Assembly: GCA_012295275.1 (NCBI GenBank)
Contig: CM022672.1
Span: forward strand, 34,216,173 to 34,236,172
Source: Chrysomallon squamiferum
Taxonomy: Eukaryota > Mollusca > Gastropoda > Neomphalida > Peltospiridae
DNA: 20,000 nt
Direction: 5' to 3'
The position numbers and the translations under genes are program-made. This document shows, piece by piece, positions 18,214 through 20,000 of the stretch (its first letter is position 1; each line of letters begins with the position of its first letter). The notes under the pieces are model-generated. The model saw nothing but the letters and a program-made list of their open reading frames with translations. It was not told the origin of the DNA and did not search any database.

Positions 18214-18377
18214 TCTTCTTCTCTCTCTCACTCTCTTCTGTTTCTTTTTCTTTCACTTTTCTTTCTTTCTCTCTCTCTGCCTCCCTCTATTTTCTATTTC
18301 TCTCTCATTTCTTCTTCTCTTTCACTTTTTCTGTCACTTTCATTTTGTTTCCACACACACACACACACACACACACA
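18158..18377 (+). repeat. (CT)n polypyrimidine tract ending in (CA)n
   Basis: Pure (CT)n at 18160-18211, then about 140 bp almost purely pyrimidine with few purines, then CA dinucleotides at 18353-18377. Leu-Ser frames across it are artefacts. Confidence 0.95.
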
Positions 18378-18590
18378 TCTGCACTTGCAGAAACACACTG
18401 ACATACTTCATAAATTGTTGAATACAATAGTTACTAGGATTTTGTTTTTATCAGTTCAATCAGCTTATTATTATTGATAATGTTTACACAGACTCTCAGG
18501 TAGCATGCAACAGTAATTCAGCTTCACAAAATAACACTGGATAATTGATTGTTCATTAGGGATTTACTAATGCAGGTAAGTTATTTATAG
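18378..18590. other. No gene seen
   Basis: Unique sequence. A plus donor-like GCAG|GTAAGT at about 18574 follows closed frames. Confidence 0.55.
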
Positions 18591-18593
18591 TAT

Positions 18594-18608
18594 GTGTGTA
18601 CATGTGTC

Positions 18609-18640
<32 letters not shown>

Positions 18641-18745
18641 TGTGTGCATGTGTGTGTGTGTGCATGTGTGTAAATGTGTGTGCATGTGTGTGTGAATGTG
18701 TGTGCATATGTGTGTGTGTGCTTGTGTGTGTGTGTTCATGCATAT
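18594..18745 (+). repeat. Compound (GT)n/(GTGCAT)n
   Basis: GT dinucleotides interrupted by GCAT and AAAT. The opposite strand gives His-Thr frames that are not genes. Confidence 0.95.
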
Positions 18746-18925
18746 TTAAGTGTGTGTTGTTTATTGCACAGGGAATAAACAAATACATCAGCATGCATGT
18801 ACAAACACACACAAACAGGTTCAAAAAAGCCAAATTGCAGATAATTAAAGATTTTTAAAAAAAATGTATATAAAACAATAAAATAATAATATAAGAATTT
18901 ATTTACGTGGGTGTGTGCATGTGTA

Positions 18926-18970
18926 TATACATACATACATACACACACAGACATACATACATACATACAG
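18926..18970 (+). repeat. (ATAC)n
   Basis: ATAC units with an inserted acacacag. Confidence 0.93.
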
Positions 18971-19276
18971 AGGTCTTGTTACATACTGTAAGAGATGGCA
19001 GGCATGCCACTTGTTTATTTAGCAAACTTTGTTTTTGTATAATAAACAGACACTTTGATTTTATTTAATTGCTAGTAACATAAACTTGTTAACAGTTAAT
19101 GCATTTGATGCAGTTATTTATAGAAGTATTTTTGACAAACAAGTAATTTGAACATTGTTCACAGAACTTGTACCCTGAACATTTTTGTATACCATCCCTT
19201 CGTTTTTAACTTGCACCAGTTACGCCAATTCTCACCACCCCTTTCACAAATGCTGGATATATTTGTTTCTGCTTAC
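18971..19276. other. Intronic sequence downstream of exon 19277-19371
   Basis: Unique AT-rich sequence. A plus-strand 66-codon frame (19148-19348) overlaps the minus-strand exon and shows no splice or family support. Palindromic ggcaggcatgcc lies at about 19006-19017. Confidence 0.55.
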
Positions 19277-19371
19277 CTCACATACACAAAGGAGCCTGAG
19301 GGACGTCTGAGATCTGTCACCTGTCGAAACTTGGAGGGGGGTCCATGATAGGAGCTGTGACGTTTTATCCT
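19277..19371 (-). CDS. Internal exon of an unrecognised minus-strand gene
   Basis: Read on the minus strand, a pyrimidine-rich tract ending in ttgcag precedes the exon and a strong donor, GAG|GTAAGC, follows it. The 95-nt exon is open in the frame that starts at its first base and encodes 31 codons plus two bases. It includes the stretch HGPPSKFRQVTDLRRPSG and ends GSFVYV. It leaves AG as the first two bases of a split codon, which the first base of exon 7981-8110 completes to AGG (Arg). One of the other two frames has an early TAA; the third is open but would join the next exon in a frame that stops at once. The sequence is basic and Ser/Pro-rich. I do not recognise the family. The alternative is a chance open segment between fortuitous splice signals, but the quality of both sites and the phase match argue against it. 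Confidence 0.62.
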
Positions 19372-19451
19372 CTGCAAGTAAAAATAAAAACACGAATCTG
19401 AATGTGGAAATATTTGTAGGAGTGTTAAATGATAACGTTATCTGAGTGGTA

Positions 19452-19528
19452 CACACGAACAACACATTTTACACATATTTAACCTGGTCAAAATGTGACA
19501 TGATAGAACACACACACACACAAACACA

Positions 19529-19581
<53 letters not shown>
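19452..19581 (+). repeat. CA-tailed dispersed repeat, copy 2
   Basis: Aligned with 17696-17815: the unique head at 19456-19507 is followed by (CA)n with aaac interruptions to 19581. It sits about 80 bp upstream, in minus-strand gene orientation, of exon 19277-19371. The CA tract behaves as the 3' tail of the repeat. Confidence 0.75.
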
Positions 19582-20000
19582 CCACACAAACGATTGTCAT
19601 TACAGATGTCTTTTGAGGCTTTTCTCATCTCTACCAGTAAAAGAGATTATTAAATTAAAAAAAAATAAATAAATAAATAAATAAATAAACCTTACATAGG
19701 AAAGGTTTGTATATCAATTGAATACAATTATAGTCTTGAACATTTTGTAAATTTCAGATGCTATTTTTGTTTGTTTAATACTGTAATAAATCTGTTAGAA
19801 TATATATGGATCATTATTATTTTTATTTTTATATTTTTAAAATAAATAAATGAATATAAATCTATAAAAGTATATAGTAAAATAAACTTATTAAAAAAAA
19901 ATACAAAAAAAAGAAATATAATACAATACAAAAAACAGGAAGTATAATATAAAATAATAAAACAATTAAATTAAAGCAAAGAAAACATACTATTATTATA
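19582..20000. other. No gene seen; (AAAT)n at 19662-19690
   Basis: AT-rich sequence with one pure AAAT run and an A-rich end from 19840. Upstream intron of exon 19277-19371 on the minus strand. Confidence 0.6.

Noticed and set aside
18091-18477. Leu-Ser-rich frames of 92 and 128 residues
   Set aside because: Product of the (CT)n polypyrimidine tract.
19148-19348. 66-residue plus-strand frame overlapping exon 19277-19371
   Set aside because: No splice or family support, and the minus-strand reading has both consensus splice sites and a phase match.

Overview
The window looks like intron-dominated DNA from an animal with a large, AT-rich, repeat-laden genome. Cephalopod-type mollusc DNA is my best guess, but this is an inference from texture only: very long (CA)n, (TAA)n, (AT)n and (TATC)n tracts, several minisatellites, tRNA-derived short repeats, a Tc1/mariner-type relic, and small exons with metazoan splice signals in a sea of non-coding sequence. 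I see no bacterial-style operon, rRNA, tRNA gene or CRISPR. Most long open frames here are translated microsatellites (runs of Tyr/Ile/Leu, Cys-Val or His-Thr) and are not genes.

The best-supported gene runs on the minus strand. Exon 19277-19371 ends two bases into a codon. Exon 7981-8110 begins with the single base that completes it, giving a phase-consistent join (...FVYV-R-CDVCK...) across an intron of about 11.2 kb. The protein segment has CxxC and Cx7C pairs that could bind zinc, but I do not recognise the family. A possible 38-nt exon at 120-157 (minus) may lie further downstream in the same gene. Other coding-like pieces are uncertain: a plus-strand exon candidate at 852-963, a CpG-richer segment with an open frame at 15859-16274 (either a plus-strand last exon with AATAAA at 16389 or an exon/5' UTR of something else), and a stretch at 6165-6372 open on both strands.

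The most striking structure is at 7104-8018. The last 38 nt of exon 7981-8110, its GTAAGT donor and about 43 nt of adjacent intron are tandemly repeated about twelve times (81-bp unit) into the downstream intron. Ten units keep the donor. The repeat junction also places an AG after a T-rich stretch, so each unit resembles a 35-nt mini-exon.

Region by region: 1-3700 is microsatellite-rich with a few unique islands. 3763-4810 is a 56-bp minisatellite. 4890-5056 is (AAT)n. 5278-5572 holds two tandem tRNA-derived SINE-like units. 5580-6500 is mostly unique. 6939-8110 is (GT)n, the exon-derived array and the exon. 8200-10520 is dominated by compound (CA)n tracts, two of them inside a duplicated module. 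10520-13340 is A-rich intron with old diverged tandem repeats and a 43-bp minisatellite. 13440-14010 has a three-copy diverged repeat, then a GC-richer island with a strong hairpin and two nuclear-receptor-like direct repeats. 15859-16274 is the CpG-richer segment. 16415-16988 is a 41-bp satellite with perfectly constant spacing. 17434-17665 is a terminal-inverted-repeat element with a remnant of a transposase C-terminus. 17701-20000 returns to repeats plus the exon at 19277-19371.
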